Shown: one piece after another, positions 18,406 through 26,190 of the stretch
Position numbering within the stretch: the first letter of the stretch is position 1
How the letters are laid out: each line of letters starts with the position of its first letter
DNA from: Paenibacillus albicereus
GTDB taxonomy: Bacteria; Bacillota; Bacilli; Paenibacillales; Paenibacillaceae
NCBI RefSeq assembly: GCF_012676905.1
Contig: NZ_CP051428.1
Coordinates: forward strand, 473,501 to 537,500
DNA: 64,000 bases
Direction of reading: 5' to 3'
Made by a program: the position numbers and the translations under genes
Notes under the pieces: generated by a model
Seen by the model: only the letters and a program-made list of their open reading frames with translations
The model's database searches: none
What the model was told of the DNA's origin: nothing

Positions 18406-19603
18406 GCGGTTGAGAGAAGCGCTGCAGGAGCTGCCGCTGGCGGGACCCGAGTTCCGGCCGGAGCTGAAGGCGCTCGTGCGGAGGCGGGCGGCGGCGGAAG
18501 GCGGCCAGGTGGGGGGGCGAAGGCCGGACCCGGAACGGACGGATTTGGAAGGCGTTCGTCCGGCCAGAGGCGGCCCGGCGGACGCGGCCGGCGAGCATCA
18601 TCCGGGACGGACCGTGCCGGATGCGGCCAGGAGCGGCTCCGCAGACCAGGGCGGCGCGCGGCCGGACAGGGGCTGCCCGGCCGATCGGGCGGGCTCGTCC
18701 GCGCTGGAGCCGGTCCCTCGGCGGGCCAGCCGACCGCTCCGCGGCCGGAGCCGCCTGCGCTGGCTCGTGGGCTCGGCGGTGGCGCTGGTCCTGCTGGCGG
18801 CGCTGCTGCCGCCGGACTTGTGGCGCGGGCAGTCGCCCGCTGCTTCCGTTGCCGTAGAGAGGCTGGCGTACGAGCGGGACGGCAAGGTCGTGCTGCAAGC
18901 TTTTCCCGAAGGGAACGGGCTGAAGGCTGGCCTGCGGCAGGGCCTCCTGCTCGTGTTCGACGAGCCGACGTCCGCTCATCGGGGCGAAGAGGTGACCGTG
19001 ACGGCCGTGCACGAGGCGACGGGGGCGAGGGAGACGATCGCCGATGCGCTTGTCGGAGAAGCCGGGCCGGACAGCCAGCCGCTGGAGCGCTTCGGAGCGA
19101 GCTTCGTCCTTCCCTATGGCGGCATGTGGCGGGTGGAGGCGACGCTTGACGGGACCTTCTACGGCGACGTCGTGCTGGCTGCGGCCGAGCCTGAGCCGGC
19201 GGAGAGCCCGTTGTTCCTGTCCAGGACGTATTCGTCCGAGACGCAGTCGTACTCCACGCAGCCGATGCGGGGCGAGGAGGGGCGGGTCGGCATCCTGGAC
19301 GTCGCGTTCACGGCAGGGAGGAGCCAGAAGGTCATGTGGCATTTCTGGGAAAGGAACTTCGGCGAGCTGGACGGCGAATTCGTCGTCCGGGCCGTTCGAC
19401 CGGGAAGCGCCGAGCCCCTCGACGTTTATCCGCAGGTCGGTCCGCCGCCTCGACTCGGCGGCCCGCTGAGCGGCGCGGACCGCCATCTGCCGACCGGCAT
19501 CGCGCTGCCGGAGCCGGGGCTGTGGCGGCTGCTTCCGTACGTGGACGGCCGGCTGATCGGCTCGATCGTCGTCCGCGCGCAGGAGGCGTCGGCTGCGGAG
19601 TGA
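18395..19603 (+). CDS. Membrane-anchored putative anti-sigma factor
   Basis: 402 aa. Residues 1-30 look like the short cytoplasmic anti-sigma start; 35-122 is an unusually Arg/Gly/Pro-rich low-complexity stretch; one TM helix at about 125-145 (LVGSAVALVLLAALLP); the rest (150-402) is an extracytoplasmic beta-rich domain with LSRTYSSETQSYSTQ, resembling DUF4871-type domains. No ZAS zinc motif (His-x3-Cys-x2-Cys) is visible. The overlap with the sigma gene indicates translational coupling. The anti-sigma role is inferred from position and topology. Confidence 0.7.
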   Translation: MDDRRLREALQELPLAGPEFRPELKALVRRRAAAEGGQVGGRRPDPERTDLEGVRPARGGPADAAGEHHPGRTVPDAARSGSADQGGARPDRGCPADRAGSSALEPVPRRASRPLRGRSRLRWLVGSAVALVLLAALLPPDLWRGQSPAASVAVERLAYERDGKVVLQAFPEGNGLKAGLRQGLLLVFDEPTSAHRGEEVTVTAVHEATGARETIADALVGEAGPDSQPLERFGASFVLPYGGMWRVEATLDGTFYGDVVLAAAEPEPAESPLFLSRTYSSETQSYSTQPMRGEEGRVGILDVAFTAGRSQKVMWHFWERNFGELDGEFVVRAVRPGSAEPLDVYPQVGPPPRLGGPLSGADRHLPTGIALPEPGLWRLLPYVDGRLIGSIVVRAQEASAAE

Positions 19604-19707
19604 GCGCCCCCGGCAGGGGACACTCGCGTCGGCTGCCCCGGCGGATAACTCCCCCGCTTGACGACCAGACTAGAGTGGTAAAGTTCTCCTATAGTCATGT
19701 GGAGCGC

Positions 19708-19737
19708 TTGCGGGACGGAAAGCGGCTGTGCTACACT
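19708..19737 (+). promoter_or_regulatory. Promoter of the hflX leader
   Basis: TTGCGG (19708-19713), 18 bp, then TGC directly before TACACT (19732-19737), an extended -10. Predicted start near 19744, giving a leader of about 460 nt before hflX. Confidence 0.6.
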
Positions 19738-19816
19738 CGTAGCAATCAAGCGCGAAAGCCGTCCGCGGGCCGTCAGGCCCCAGCCGGGCGGCTCGCGATC
19801 GAACGGAGGGTTACGT

Positions 19817-19855
19817 GTGATTCATTCGATTCGGATCCGCACGGTGCGTCGCTAA
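19817..19855 (+). CDS. hflX leader peptide with R-x-R arrest motif
   Basis: GTG-initiated 12-codon ORF encoding MIHSIRIRTVRR, with GGAGGG six bases upstream. From memory, the macrolide-sensing ErmDL leader begins MTHSMRLR, so the pattern M-x-H-S-x-R-x-R is shared position by position. The arrest motif R-x-R (residues 6-8) is the plus-x-plus motif at which macrolide-bound ribosomes stall. Too short for homology statistics; the call rests on ribosome binding site, position and motif. Confidence 0.65.
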   Translation: MIHSIRIRTVRR

Positions 19856-20137
19856 TTGAATAGCGCCCATGTTCTGCCTTTGTGCAGGGATCTCGAATCG
19901 TGGATGAATCCACGGTCATAGCTTTGACGCGCCTCTTTCGCGCCTCCCCGTTTCTTCGTCGGCTTCGGCCTTCAGGAGCGGGGCGGCGACGAGGTCGCCT
20001 CTTCCGTCCGCGGAGGACTCCATCTGTCCGGCCGGAGAGCGGCGCGGCGGCATGCTGCCGTCCGCGCTCCCTCCGGGCGCCGCTGCCATGCGGCGGCGCG
20101 GACGGAAGACGAAGCCGATCCATTCTGCATAACTGCG

Positions 20138-20165
20138 AACACGGGCCGCTAGGTCCGTGTTTTTT
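20138..20165 (+). terminator. Attenuator terminator upstream of hflX
   Basis: AACACGGGCC and GGTCCGTGTT (one G-T wobble) with loop GCTA, followed by TTTTTT. It lies between the hflX promoter and start codon, so hflX needs antitermination or readthrough. Confidence 0.8.
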
Positions 20166-20205
20166 CATACCTGAATTTCCCCAAGACAGAGAGGATGATC
20201 CCGAT

Positions 20206-21510
20206 ATGACACATTCCAACCAACACCCCCGCGAGCGCGCGATTCTCGTCGGCGTGCACGAGCAGAACAACCACCAGTTCGCCTACTCCATGCAGGAGCT
20301 GCAAGGGCTGGCCGAAGCCTGCAACATCGAGGTCGTGGCCGAGCTGACGCAAAAGGCGGAGCGCATCCACAGCACGCACTACCTCGGCTCCGGCAAGCTC
20401 GAGGAGCTGGCGGCGCTCATGGAGGCGTACGATTCTCCGACCGTCATCTGCAACGACGAGCTGTCGCCTTCGCAGATCCGCAACCTCGAGGCCGCGGTCA
20501 AGACGAAGGTCATCGACCGCACGATCGTCATCCTCGACATCTTCGCCGAGCGGGCGCAGACGAAGGAAGCTCAGCTGCAGGTCGAGGTCGCGCGCCTGAA
20601 CTACATGCTGCCGCGCCTCGTCGGCTTGCGCGAGTCGCTCGGCCGCCAAGGCGGCGGAGGCGGAGCCGGCCTGCGCAACCGCGGCGCGGGCGAGACCAAG
20701 CTGGAGCTGGACCGCCGCCGCATCGAGGAGCGCATCCACCTGCTGGAGACGGAGCTCGAGAAGCTCGTCCACCAGCGGCAGGTGCAGCGCAAGCGCCGCA
20801 AGAAGAACGAGATTCCCGTGCTGGCGCTCGTCGGCTATACCAACGCCGGCAAGTCGACGCTGCTGAACGCGCTCGTCGATACGTTCCACCCCGACTCCGG
20901 CAAGAACGTGCTCGCCAAAGACATGCTGTTCGCCACGCTGGAGACGTCGGTGCGCAGCATCGAGCTGCCGGATCGCAAGTCATTCCTGCTGACCGATACG
21001 GTCGGCTTCGTCAGCGGGCTGCCCCATCATCTCATCAAGGCGTTCCGCTCGACGCTGGAGGAGGTCGCCGAGGCCGACCTGCTCGTGCATGTCGTCGACT
21101 CCTCCAACCCGGAGTTCAAGCAGCAGATCGAGGTCACCGAGCAGACGCTCAAGGAGCTCGGCGCGGACGGCATCCCGATGCTGTACGCCTTCAACAAGGC
21201 GGATCTCGCCGGCCAGAGCTACCCGCGCGTGGAGCAGGACCGGGTGTACCTGTCCGCCTACAAGCGCGAGGGCGTCGACGAGCTCGTCGCGCAGATCCGC
21301 AAGCAGATTTTCCGCGATTACATCGCCGCCGAGGTCGTCGTGCCCTTCGACCAGGGAGCTTGGGTGTCGTTCTTCAACGAGCATGCCCACGTGCAGGAGA
21401 CGGAGTACGAGGAGGCCGGCACGCGCCTCAAGCTCGAGGTGCGCGAGGCGGATCTGAACCGCTTCTATCAGGAGACAGGCGCGGAGCGGCAGCCGGCGGC
21501 TCGGGAGTAA
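20206..21510 (+). CDS. hflX: GTPase HflX, ribosome-splitting/rescue factor
   Basis: 434 aa. The N-terminal HflX domain carries THYLGSGKLEEL and the Gly-rich loop GRQGGGGGAGLRNRGAGETKLELDRRR, followed by the G domain: G1 GYTNAGKS (210-217), G3 DTVG (from D264) and G4 NKAD (from N330). HflX binds the 50S subunit and splits stalled or antibiotic-bound 70S ribosomes. The frame is open far upstream, but those codons encode Arg-rich sequence across the leader and terminator, so the start is the ATG at 20206 after GAGAGGA. Confidence 0.95.
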   Translation: MTHSNQHPRERAILVGVHEQNNHQFAYSMQELQGLAEACNIEVVAELTQKAERIHSTHYLGSGKLEELAALMEAYDSPTVICNDELSPSQIRNLEAAVKTKVIDRTIVILDIFAERAQTKEAQLQVEVARLNYMLPRLVGLRESLGRQGGGGGAGLRNRGAGETKLELDRRRIEERIHLLETELEKLVHQRQVQRKRRKKNEIPVLALVGYTNAGKSTLLNALVDTFHPDSGKNVLAKDMLFATLETSVRSIELPDRKSFLLTDTVGFVSGLPHHLIKAFRSTLEEVAEADLLVHVVDSSNPEFKQQIEVTEQTLKELGADGIPMLYAFNKADLAGQSYPRVEQDRVYLSAYKREGVDELVAQIRKQIFRDYIAAEVVVPFDQGAWVSFFNEHAHVQETEYEEAGTRLKLEVREADLNRFYQETGAERQPAARE

Positions 21511-21559
21511 GGCGGGCATCCGGTCGAGAAGGCGCGGTTCGGGCGGAAGGCCGGAGCGA

Positions 21560-21784
21560 TGGAACCAAGGCACAAACGTGCCTTGAATGGTCCCAAGTGC
21601 GGCCGTAGCGATGGATCCAAGGCACAAACGTGCCTTGGATGGTCCGGAGTGCGGCCGGAGCGATGAATCCAAGACACAAACGTGCCTTGGATGGTCCGGA
21701 GTGCGGCCGTAGCGATGGAACCAAGGCACAAACGTGCCTTGGTTGAGCCGGATTACGGCCGTAGCGATGGAACCAAGGCACAAA
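21560..21784. repeat. 52-bp tandem array with a hairpin in each unit, 3' of hflX
   Basis: CCAAGGCAC-type arms start at 21565, 21617, 21669, 21721 and 21773, exactly 52 bp apart, each followed by a 4-nt loop (AAAC) and GTGCCTTGG (except the last, which is split by the IS; its right half resumes at 23067). Units also share GGCCGTAGCGATGG. The array starts about 50 bp after the hflX stop. Confidence 0.9.
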
Positions 21785-21828
21785 TGGACCTCTGTCAAGA
21801 AAGTGGACACCTTAGTAACGGACGGAGT

Positions 21829-22698
21829 TCAGGCAGTCCCGTCGAATTCAGCCGCGAATCGCACGGGGGACAGATAACCAAGCGAGCCGTGGATTCGCTT
21901 GCGGTTGTAAAAGAATTCAATGTAGCGGTACATGTCTTGCGAGGCTTGCTTTCGGGTCAAGAATCGCGTGCAATAGACGAGTTCTTTTTTGAGAATGCTG
22001 TGGAACGATTCCATGCTCGCATTGTCATAGCAGTTGCCTCTGCGGCTCATGCTGGCGGTCATGCCGTACTGCTCCAGCTGGCTTCGGTAGGCTTCCGAGG
22101 CGTACTGACTGCCTCGGTCCGAATGGTGCACCAGACCAGCAGGCGGCCCCTTGCTCGCGTAGGCTTTCTCCAGCGCATCCAAAACAAGCTCAGCTTTCAT
22201 ATGGCCTGCAAGCGTCCAGCCGACAATCTCACGGGTGCACAAATCCATGACGCTCGCTAAATACAATCGCCCTTCCCGACAAGGAATGTAGGTGATATCT
22301 GCCACCCATACTTGGTTCGGCAGTTCGACGTCGAACTGCTGGTTCAGGAGATTCGGAGCGATGGGCTGGTCATGATTCGAGTCGGTCGTCGACACCCGGA
22401 AACGGCCAGAAACGCAAGCGCGAAGCTTCATTTCGGCCATGTAGAGACTGACGGTACGTTCGGAAATGGCGTATCCCTCTCGCCGGAGCAGCACGGTGAG
22501 CTTCGGGGCTCCATACCGCCGCTGGGCATCATGAAAGTGGAACCGAATCCGTTCTTGGATGTCCGCTTTAAGCCGTGCCCGGGCGCTGGGAAGCGCCTGG
22601 CTCCATTTGTAGAATCCGCTCCGCGACACTTGCATGACCTTGCACAACTTCTTCAACGGAAAATCGGAGCGGGAGTCCTCTATGAACTGAAATCTCAT
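21829..22698 (-). CDS. IS3-family transposase OrfB (DDE integrase core)
   Basis: 289 aa. An HTH_21-like region (about 45-100) precedes an rve domain with the DDE residues in WVADITYI, HHSDRGSQY and NASMESFHSILKKE. The ATG overlaps the orfA stop (ATGA). Normally the active transposase is an OrfAB fusion made by -1 frameshifting; the frame is open back to the slippery site. Appears intact. Confidence 0.93.
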   Translation of the reverse strand: MRFQFIEDSRSDFPLKKLCKVMQVSRSGFYKWSQALPSARARLKADIQERIRFHFHDAQRRYGAPKLTVLLRREGYAISERTVSLYMAEMKLRACVSGRFRVSTTDSNHDQPIAPNLLNQQFDVELPNQVWVADITYIPCREGRLYLASVMDLCTREIVGWTLAGHMKAELVLDALEKAYASKGPPAGLVHHSDRGSQYASEAYRSQLEQYGMTASMSRRGNCYDNASMESFHSILKKELVYCTRFLTRKQASQDMYRYIEFFYNRKRIHGSLGYLSPVRFAAEFDGTA

Positions 22699-22997
22699 TT
22701 CCGTGGATTGCTGAAGATGTGCACCGCCTTTTTTACGATGGCCAGCTCTTCTTCCATCTCGCTGATCTGGCGTTCCTTCGCTTTGAGCTGTGCTTTCAGC
22801 TCCCGGATCAGCTCGGCGTTGTTCACCGGTTCATTCTCGAATTCCCGATACTGAGCCAGCCACTGATGCAACGTGCTCTTGGGAATGTTCAGTTCTTCGG
22901 CAATGTCTCCCAGCGACTTGGTCTGTTCTTGAATGAACTTTACGGTTTCTTTCTTGAACTCTTCGTTGTAATGCTGACGCCTACGTTCCTCTGTCAT
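22695..22997 (-). CDS. IS3-family transposase OrfA (HTH/leucine zipper)
   Basis: 100 aa. N-terminal HTH_Tnp_1 domain (NEEFKKETVKFIQEQ ... DIAEELNIPKSTLHQWL) followed by a leucine-zipper-like coiled coil (about 55-90). The start at 22997 has GGAGGTG seven bases upstream; an upstream ATG at 23021 is less likely. Confidence 0.9.
   Translation of the reverse strand: MTEERRRQHYNEEFKKETVKFIQEQTKSLGDIAEELNIPKSTLHQWLAQYREFENEPVNNAELIRELKAQLKAKERQISEMEEELAIVKKAVHIFSNPRK
22728..22734 (-). promoter_or_regulatory. Programmed -1 frameshift site A-AAA-AAG
   Basis: In orfA the codons GTA AAA AAG form the heptamer A AAA AAG in the correct phase. Slippage by -1 enters the orfB frame, open from there, giving an OrfAB fusion as in IS150-type elements. 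Confidence 0.75.
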
Positions 22998-23111
22998 GAG
23001 AACACCTCCACATACGGTCATTATTGTCTGTCCGTTAGAGGGTGTCCACTTTTTATTCTAGTTGCAAAACGTGCCTTGGATGAGCGGATTTCGACTCGGT
23101 TCCAATTAAAG

Positions 23112-23157
23112 AAGCGTCCAGCTCCTTCTCGATGAAGGGGGCGGGACGCTTTTTTTA
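23112..23157. terminator. Terminator between the IS/hflX region and ykkD
   Basis: AAGCGTCC ... GGGACGCTT with inner CTTC/GAAG pairing, then seven T residues on the plus strand. It probably served as the original hflX terminator before the IS inserted. Confidence 0.8.
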
Positions 23158-23277
23158 GGCTTAGAAAAACAGCTGGAAGTCGAAGTCGTATCCAAGCTCG
23201 CCGCAATGCTCGAGGCTATGCTTGAACGCTACACTCTCGCGCGTGTCATACGGTCCTTCTCTCCCTCGCGTACCCGC

Positions 23278-23592
23278 TTACCCGAGCGCCTTCAGGCCGA
23301 CGGCCGCGCCGAGCACAAGCGTGATGCAGAGGATGCGCAGGACGCTGCGCGACTCGCCGAAGAACAGCATGCCGACGATCGCTCCGCCGGCCGCTCCGAT
23401 GCCGGTCCAGACCGCATAGGCGGTGCCCATCGGCAGGTCGCGCATCGCCAGGCTGAGCAGCAGGAAGCTGAGCAGGAAGCCGGCGGCCAGCAAGGCGAAG
23501 TTCGCGAAGCTGCGGCGTTCGTTGAGCCGGTTCATCATCGTCACGCCGAACACCTCGCACAGCCCTGCGCCGATCAGATACACCCAGGCCAT
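23278..23592 (-). CDS. ykkD: SMR-family guanidinium exporter subunit YkkD
   Basis: 104 aa, four TM helices. Contains the essential glutamate in LIGAGLCEVFGV and the SMR signature PMGTAYAVWTGIGAAGG. It starts one base after the ykkC stop (TGACATG) and pairs with YkkC as a heterodimer. The guanidine-I riboswitch upstream fixes the likely substrate as guanidinium rather than biocides. Confidence 0.92.
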   Translation of the reverse strand: MAWVYLIGAGLCEVFGVTMMNRLNERRSFANFALLAAGFLLSFLLLSLAMRDLPMGTAYAVWTGIGAAGGAIVGMLFFGESRSVLRILCITLVLGAAVGLKALG

Positions 23593-23593
23593 G

Positions 23594-23944
23594 TCAGACC
23601 GCCTCCTTTCCGGACTTGTCGGCCGCCGGCTCGTGGCCGAGCAGCTTGAGGCCGACGACCCCGATCAGCAGCACGCCGATCAGGGCGAGCTTGACCGGCT
23701 TGACCGGGTCGCCAAAAACAATCATTTCGGCCAGTACGGTGCCGGCCGTGCCGAGTCCGACGAAAACCGCATAGACGGTGCCCACGGGCAGGTGGCGGGC
23801 CGCGTTCAGCAGCACGTAGAAGCTGATGAGGATACAGACCGCGGTCAGCGCCCATTCGAGCGCCGTATCGGCATGCTTGAGGCCGATGACCCAGCCGACC
23901 TCGAACACGCATGCGCCGACGATTTGAAGCCAGTACCGATTCAT
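23594..23944 (-). CDS. ykkC: SMR-family guanidinium exporter subunit YkkC
   Basis: 116 aa, four TM helices. The pattern [19 protein letters not shown] carries the membrane glutamate, and [22 protein letters not shown] is very like Bacillus YkkC. The start at 23944 has AAAGGGG upstream. First gene of a two-gene operon behind a riboswitch and terminator. Charged C-terminal tail. Confidence 0.92.
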   Translation of the reverse strand: MNRYWLQIVGACVFEVGWVIGLKHADTALEWALTAVCILISFYVLLNAARHLPVGTVYAVFVGLGTAGTVLAEMIVFGDPVKPVKLALIGVLLIGVVGLKLLGHEPAADKSGKEAV

Positions 23945-24051
23945 GAAGAAGTCCCCTTTCGATCGCAGCTCTTTGCTGCGTGTTCTCTTGCCGCGCTTCG
24001 GACGGCCGCCGTTTCCAGTATGCCCCATCCTGCGCAGGAGATGCCCGCAAG

Positions 24052-24097
24052 AAAGCCCGGAAGACAGCCGCCAAAGCGGCGGTCATCTCCCGGGCTT
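24052..24097 (-). terminator. Expression-platform terminator of the guanidine riboswitch
   Basis: On the minus strand AAGCCCGG pairs with CCGGGCTT, with an inner ACCGCCG/CGGCGGC-like stem, followed by TTCTT. The 5' arm overlaps the conserved 3' part of the aptamer, so ligand binding would prevent termination. Confidence 0.7.
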
Positions 24098-24192
24098 TTG
24101 TCCCTCCGTGTCTGCGCGGCCATGTCGGCCGTGCCGTTCCCTCTCGGACCAGTCCGGCGCTCGCTGACGCCGCGGAACCCTAGGCAACTGAT
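24085..24192 (-). ncRNA. Guanidine-I (ykkC) riboswitch
   Basis: On the minus strand the conserved blocks appear in order: CTAGGGTTCCG, GACTGGTCCGAGAG and ACACGGAGGGACAAAAGCCC, ending in CGGGAGA. These are the hallmark sequences of the guanidine-I aptamer. It lies between a strong promoter and ykkC, so guanidine should switch on the exporter. Confidence 0.95.
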
Positions 24193-24199
24193 TCCCGCC

Positions 24200-24228
24200 A
24201 TTATAGCAACCGGGGCGAGAGATGGCAA
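24200..24228 (-). promoter_or_regulatory. SigA promoter of riboswitch-ykkCD
   Basis: TTGCCA (24228-24223), 17-bp spacer, TATAAT (24205-24200) on the minus strand; transcription starts just before the aptamer. Confidence 0.8.
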
Positions 24229-24303
24229 GGTCGGGGACTGGAACTTTCTTGCAGGAGCCGGCGTCTAATCGGGTAGCATCGAGCAGGGAGAGGAAGGGCG
24301 CGG

Positions 24304-24730
24304 ATGAGTCGTGATGGCGATTCAAAAAAGGAGCGGCAGGAGCGGGACGAGAGGGGCGGCCGCAGTCAAGAGCGTGCCGGGCTCCGGCGCGTGGAAAAGG
24401 AACGCCAACCTCAGTGGAAGGATTTCCGCCGCTGGATGCCAGGGAGGCTCTTTCTCACGGCGTCCGGGGCGGCGGGCATGCCGCAGGGCGAAGCATGCGG
24501 TCAGCGGCGCCCTCGTAGGCGCGCTGCTGCTCGCGGCAGGCAGCCTCGGGCTGCTCCGATACGGGCTGACGCATGCCGACGCTGCGCCGTGGGACCATGA
24601 CTCGCCGCTCGCTGCGGCGGGACTGGGGGGATTGCTGCTGTTCAGCGGAGGAGCGCTGGCTCTGGGGCTGGCAAGAGCTTGGATGGCGGTCGGGCCGCTA
24701 TTCCATAGGAATGGGAGAGATGGGGAATGA
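24304..24730 (+). pseudogene. Small membrane protein, apparent frameshift
   Basis: Two frames seem to make one gene. The ATG at 24304 has GAGGAAGG upstream and encodes a charged N-terminus (KKERQERDERGG, then PQWKDFRRWMPGRLFLTASG) that degenerates into Arg-rich sequence after about 24480. The next frame carries two TM helices (GALVGALLLAAGSLGLL; LGGLLLFSGGALALGLA) and ends in a TGA overlapping the next gene's ATG. A +1 shift near 24480-24500 would join them. It may be a real frameshift or a sequencing error; otherwise the intact product starts at 24311. Confidence 0.5.
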
Positions 24731-25281
24731 ACAAGGGCGGATGGACGTCGGAGGAAGAGGAAGCCGCAGGACGGTTCAGGGAACCGTCCGAAAGCTCACC
24801 GGCAAGCGGAAGGGTAAGCGGCAGCGCAATCGTCACGTATCTGCTGCTTTATCTTGTCTTTATAGCGCTGTTCATGGGCGCGGCGCTTGGCGTGGAGCGG
24901 ATCGAGGGCTACAAGATCGCGACGACAGAATACTACGGCTTGATGAATTTGGGCGGCATCTTTGTGGCGATGGTGCTGCTTCTCGCGGTGGTTCTGTATC
25001 CGGTCGTGCTGCTGCCGATTACGCTCGCAGTCAACCGCTGGCTGCGCCATCCGCTGCTGCAGATCGCGCTGTTCCTCGGACTTTTCCTATGGGCGGGACA
25101 GCTGCACTATCGGGATTATCCGCTGTACTTCCGGGAGGGCTATGGGCTCAGCCCATGGACGTCGTGGTGGATGTTCGGGCTTGCGGGACTGCTCTATGCG
25201 GGAGCGAACCTGCTGCTGACGAGTCTGGGGAGAAGTGGTCGTCCGTCTTCCCATCGCTTGCCGCCGGACAGGCTGTCATGA
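24727..25281 (+). CDS. Hypothetical membrane protein, paralogue of its downstream neighbour
   Basis: 184 aa. Hydrophilic N-terminus of about 30 residues, then about four TM helices (TYLLLYLVFIALFMGAALG; a second near FVAMVLLLAVVLYPVVLL; others at 115-130 and 150-170). The last TM reads FGLAGLLYAGANLLLTSLGR, nearly identical to the next gene product. The ATG overlaps the previous stop (ATGA). No function recognised. Confidence 0.75.
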   Translation: MNKGGWTSEEEEAAGRFREPSESSPASGRVSGSAIVTYLLLYLVFIALFMGAALGVERIEGYKIATTEYYGLMNLGGIFVAMVLLLAVVLYPVVLLPITLAVNRWLRHPLLQIALFLGLFLWAGQLHYRDYPLYFREGYGLSPWTSWWMFGLAGLLYAGANLLLTSLGRSGRPSSHRLPPDRLS

Positions 25282-25697
25282 AGCAGATTTGCCGGCCATC
25301 GGGAAGAATTTCGGGAACGACCGTGGTGAAGCCGCTTCTCCTCCTCTTTGTGTTCCTCATCCTGCTGGCGGCTGCCGCCATGACGGCGTATGGGCAAGTC
25401 TATGACGGAATGATTTTATTCGCAGTCGGCTTGCTCGGGCCGCCGGCGTTTGCGGTGCTTGCGCTGCCGCTCACTTTGGCGGCGGATCGCTGGCTTCGTC
25501 CGCGCTGGCTGCAGCTCCCTTTGTTCGGCTTCCTTGGCGGAGCGGCGGGGCGAGGGTTGCCGGTCAGCGAACCTGGCTCGCCTTGGACGGAGGAGCCGCT
25601 GCTTGTTTTTGAGCTATGGCCGTTCGCTCTCGCCGGCTTGCTCTATGCGGGAGCGAACCTGCTTCTGACGAGGCTGGGGAGAAGGAAGCAGACATGA
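25278..25697 (+). CDS. Hypothetical membrane protein, tandem paralogue
   Basis: 139 aa, start overlapping the previous stop (ATGA). About four TM helices: VVKPLLLLFVFLILLAAAA, MILFAVGLLGPPAFAVLALP, LPLFGFLGGAAG, and a C-terminal FALAGLLYAGANLLLTRLGR almost identical to the upstream paralogue. The three overlapping genes 24304-25697 form one operon. Function unknown. Confidence 0.7.
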   Translation: MKQICRPSGRISGTTVVKPLLLLFVFLILLAAAAMTAYGQVYDGMILFAVGLLGPPAFAVLALPLTLAADRWLRPRWLQLPLFGFLGGAAGRGLPVSEPGSPWTEEPLLVFELWPFALAGLLYAGANLLLTRLGRRKQT

Positions 25698-25751
25698 ATG
25701 TTGTAGAGCGGCTGGATCGGCATATTCTCGGCTGCAGGGGTTGCCGGCGAT

Positions 25752-25778
25752 CGAAAAAGCCCCGGCATGCGCCGGGGC
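25752..25778 (-). terminator. Intrinsic terminator
   Basis: GCCCCGGC and GCCGGGGC around ATGC; on the minus strand followed by TTTTT. It ends the minus-strand small gene at 25798 and lies 55 bp after the plus-strand operon. Confidence 0.8.
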
Positions 25779-25797
25779 CGATCGAAGCAGCGTGGGG

Positions 25798-26001
25798 TCA
25801 GGCGAAGCCGACCTTGGGCTTTTCTCTCTCTTTCAAAGGCAGGCTGATCGTGCGGATGGACGTGATGGGAATGTAGAGCTCCTGATAGTCGGTGACGTAT
25901 TTCACGAACTTGTCGTCTGCTTGCTCGAGGACGCCGTTTTCAGCCAGCGTGCCGTCGAGAAAGTGGATCAGAACCTTTTTTCCAATGAGCTTATCCAGCA
26001 T
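25798..26001 (-). CDS. Small conserved-looking protein, possibly Sm-like fold
   Basis: 67 aa starting MLDKLIGKKVLIHFLDGTLA; predicted beta-rich with IPITSIRTISL near the end, the strand-turn pattern of short Sm-like/DUF2642-type barrels. The start at 26001 has GAGGTG upstream; longer in-frame starts add a poor N-terminus. Fold assignment is a guess, and no catalytic residues are visible. Confidence 0.65.
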   Translation of the reverse strand: MLDKLIGKKVLIHFLDGTLAENGVLEQADDKFVKYVTDYQELYIPITSIRTISLPLKEREKPKVGFA

Positions 26002-26190
26002 GGGCGGTTCACCTCGCTTGAGCGGAATGGGTCTTGCTTCCATCATACCGGATGGGGAATACATTAGGATAGGAGTCGAGCGTGCAGCGAGAAAAAAACG
26101 ACTATCCAGCTAGGCTATGGGAAACAAGGGAAGAGTTGCCCTTGTCATGTTCGGCCCGCATGAGTTCGGTTGCAGCCGCTGCCTTAGAAT

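Larger units (their letters stand above)
19744..20165 (+). promoter_or_regulatory. Structured attenuator leader of hflX
   Basis: Between promoter and terminator lie a 12-codon leader ORF (19817-19855) and strong competing structures. Segment 20097-20109 (CGCGGACGGAAGA) is perfectly complementary to 20000-20012 (13 bp). It is also complementary over 9 bp to 20058-20066 (CCGTCCGCG), so two pairings exclude each other. A terminator closes the leader 41 bp before hflX. The set (leader peptide, alternative stems, terminator) is the layout of ribosome-mediated transcription attenuation. I infer induction by ribosome-targeting antibiotics. Confidence 0.65.
21785..23066. mobile_element. IS3-family insertion sequence (1282 bp)
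   Basis: Ends are TG...CA. The imperfect terminal inverted repeats share AAAGTGGACACC (left 21799-21810; right as GGTGTCCACTTT at 23041-23052). A 3-bp AAA flanks both sides and reconstructs the broken 52-bp repeat, so it is the target duplication. It contains orfA and orfB on the minus strand, both apparently intact. The insertion point is the loop of the repeat's hairpin. Confidence 0.93.

Noticed and set aside
19882-20205. N-terminal extension of HflX
   Set aside because: The extra 108 codons run through the leader stems and terminator, are Arg/Pro-rich and precede the canonical start.
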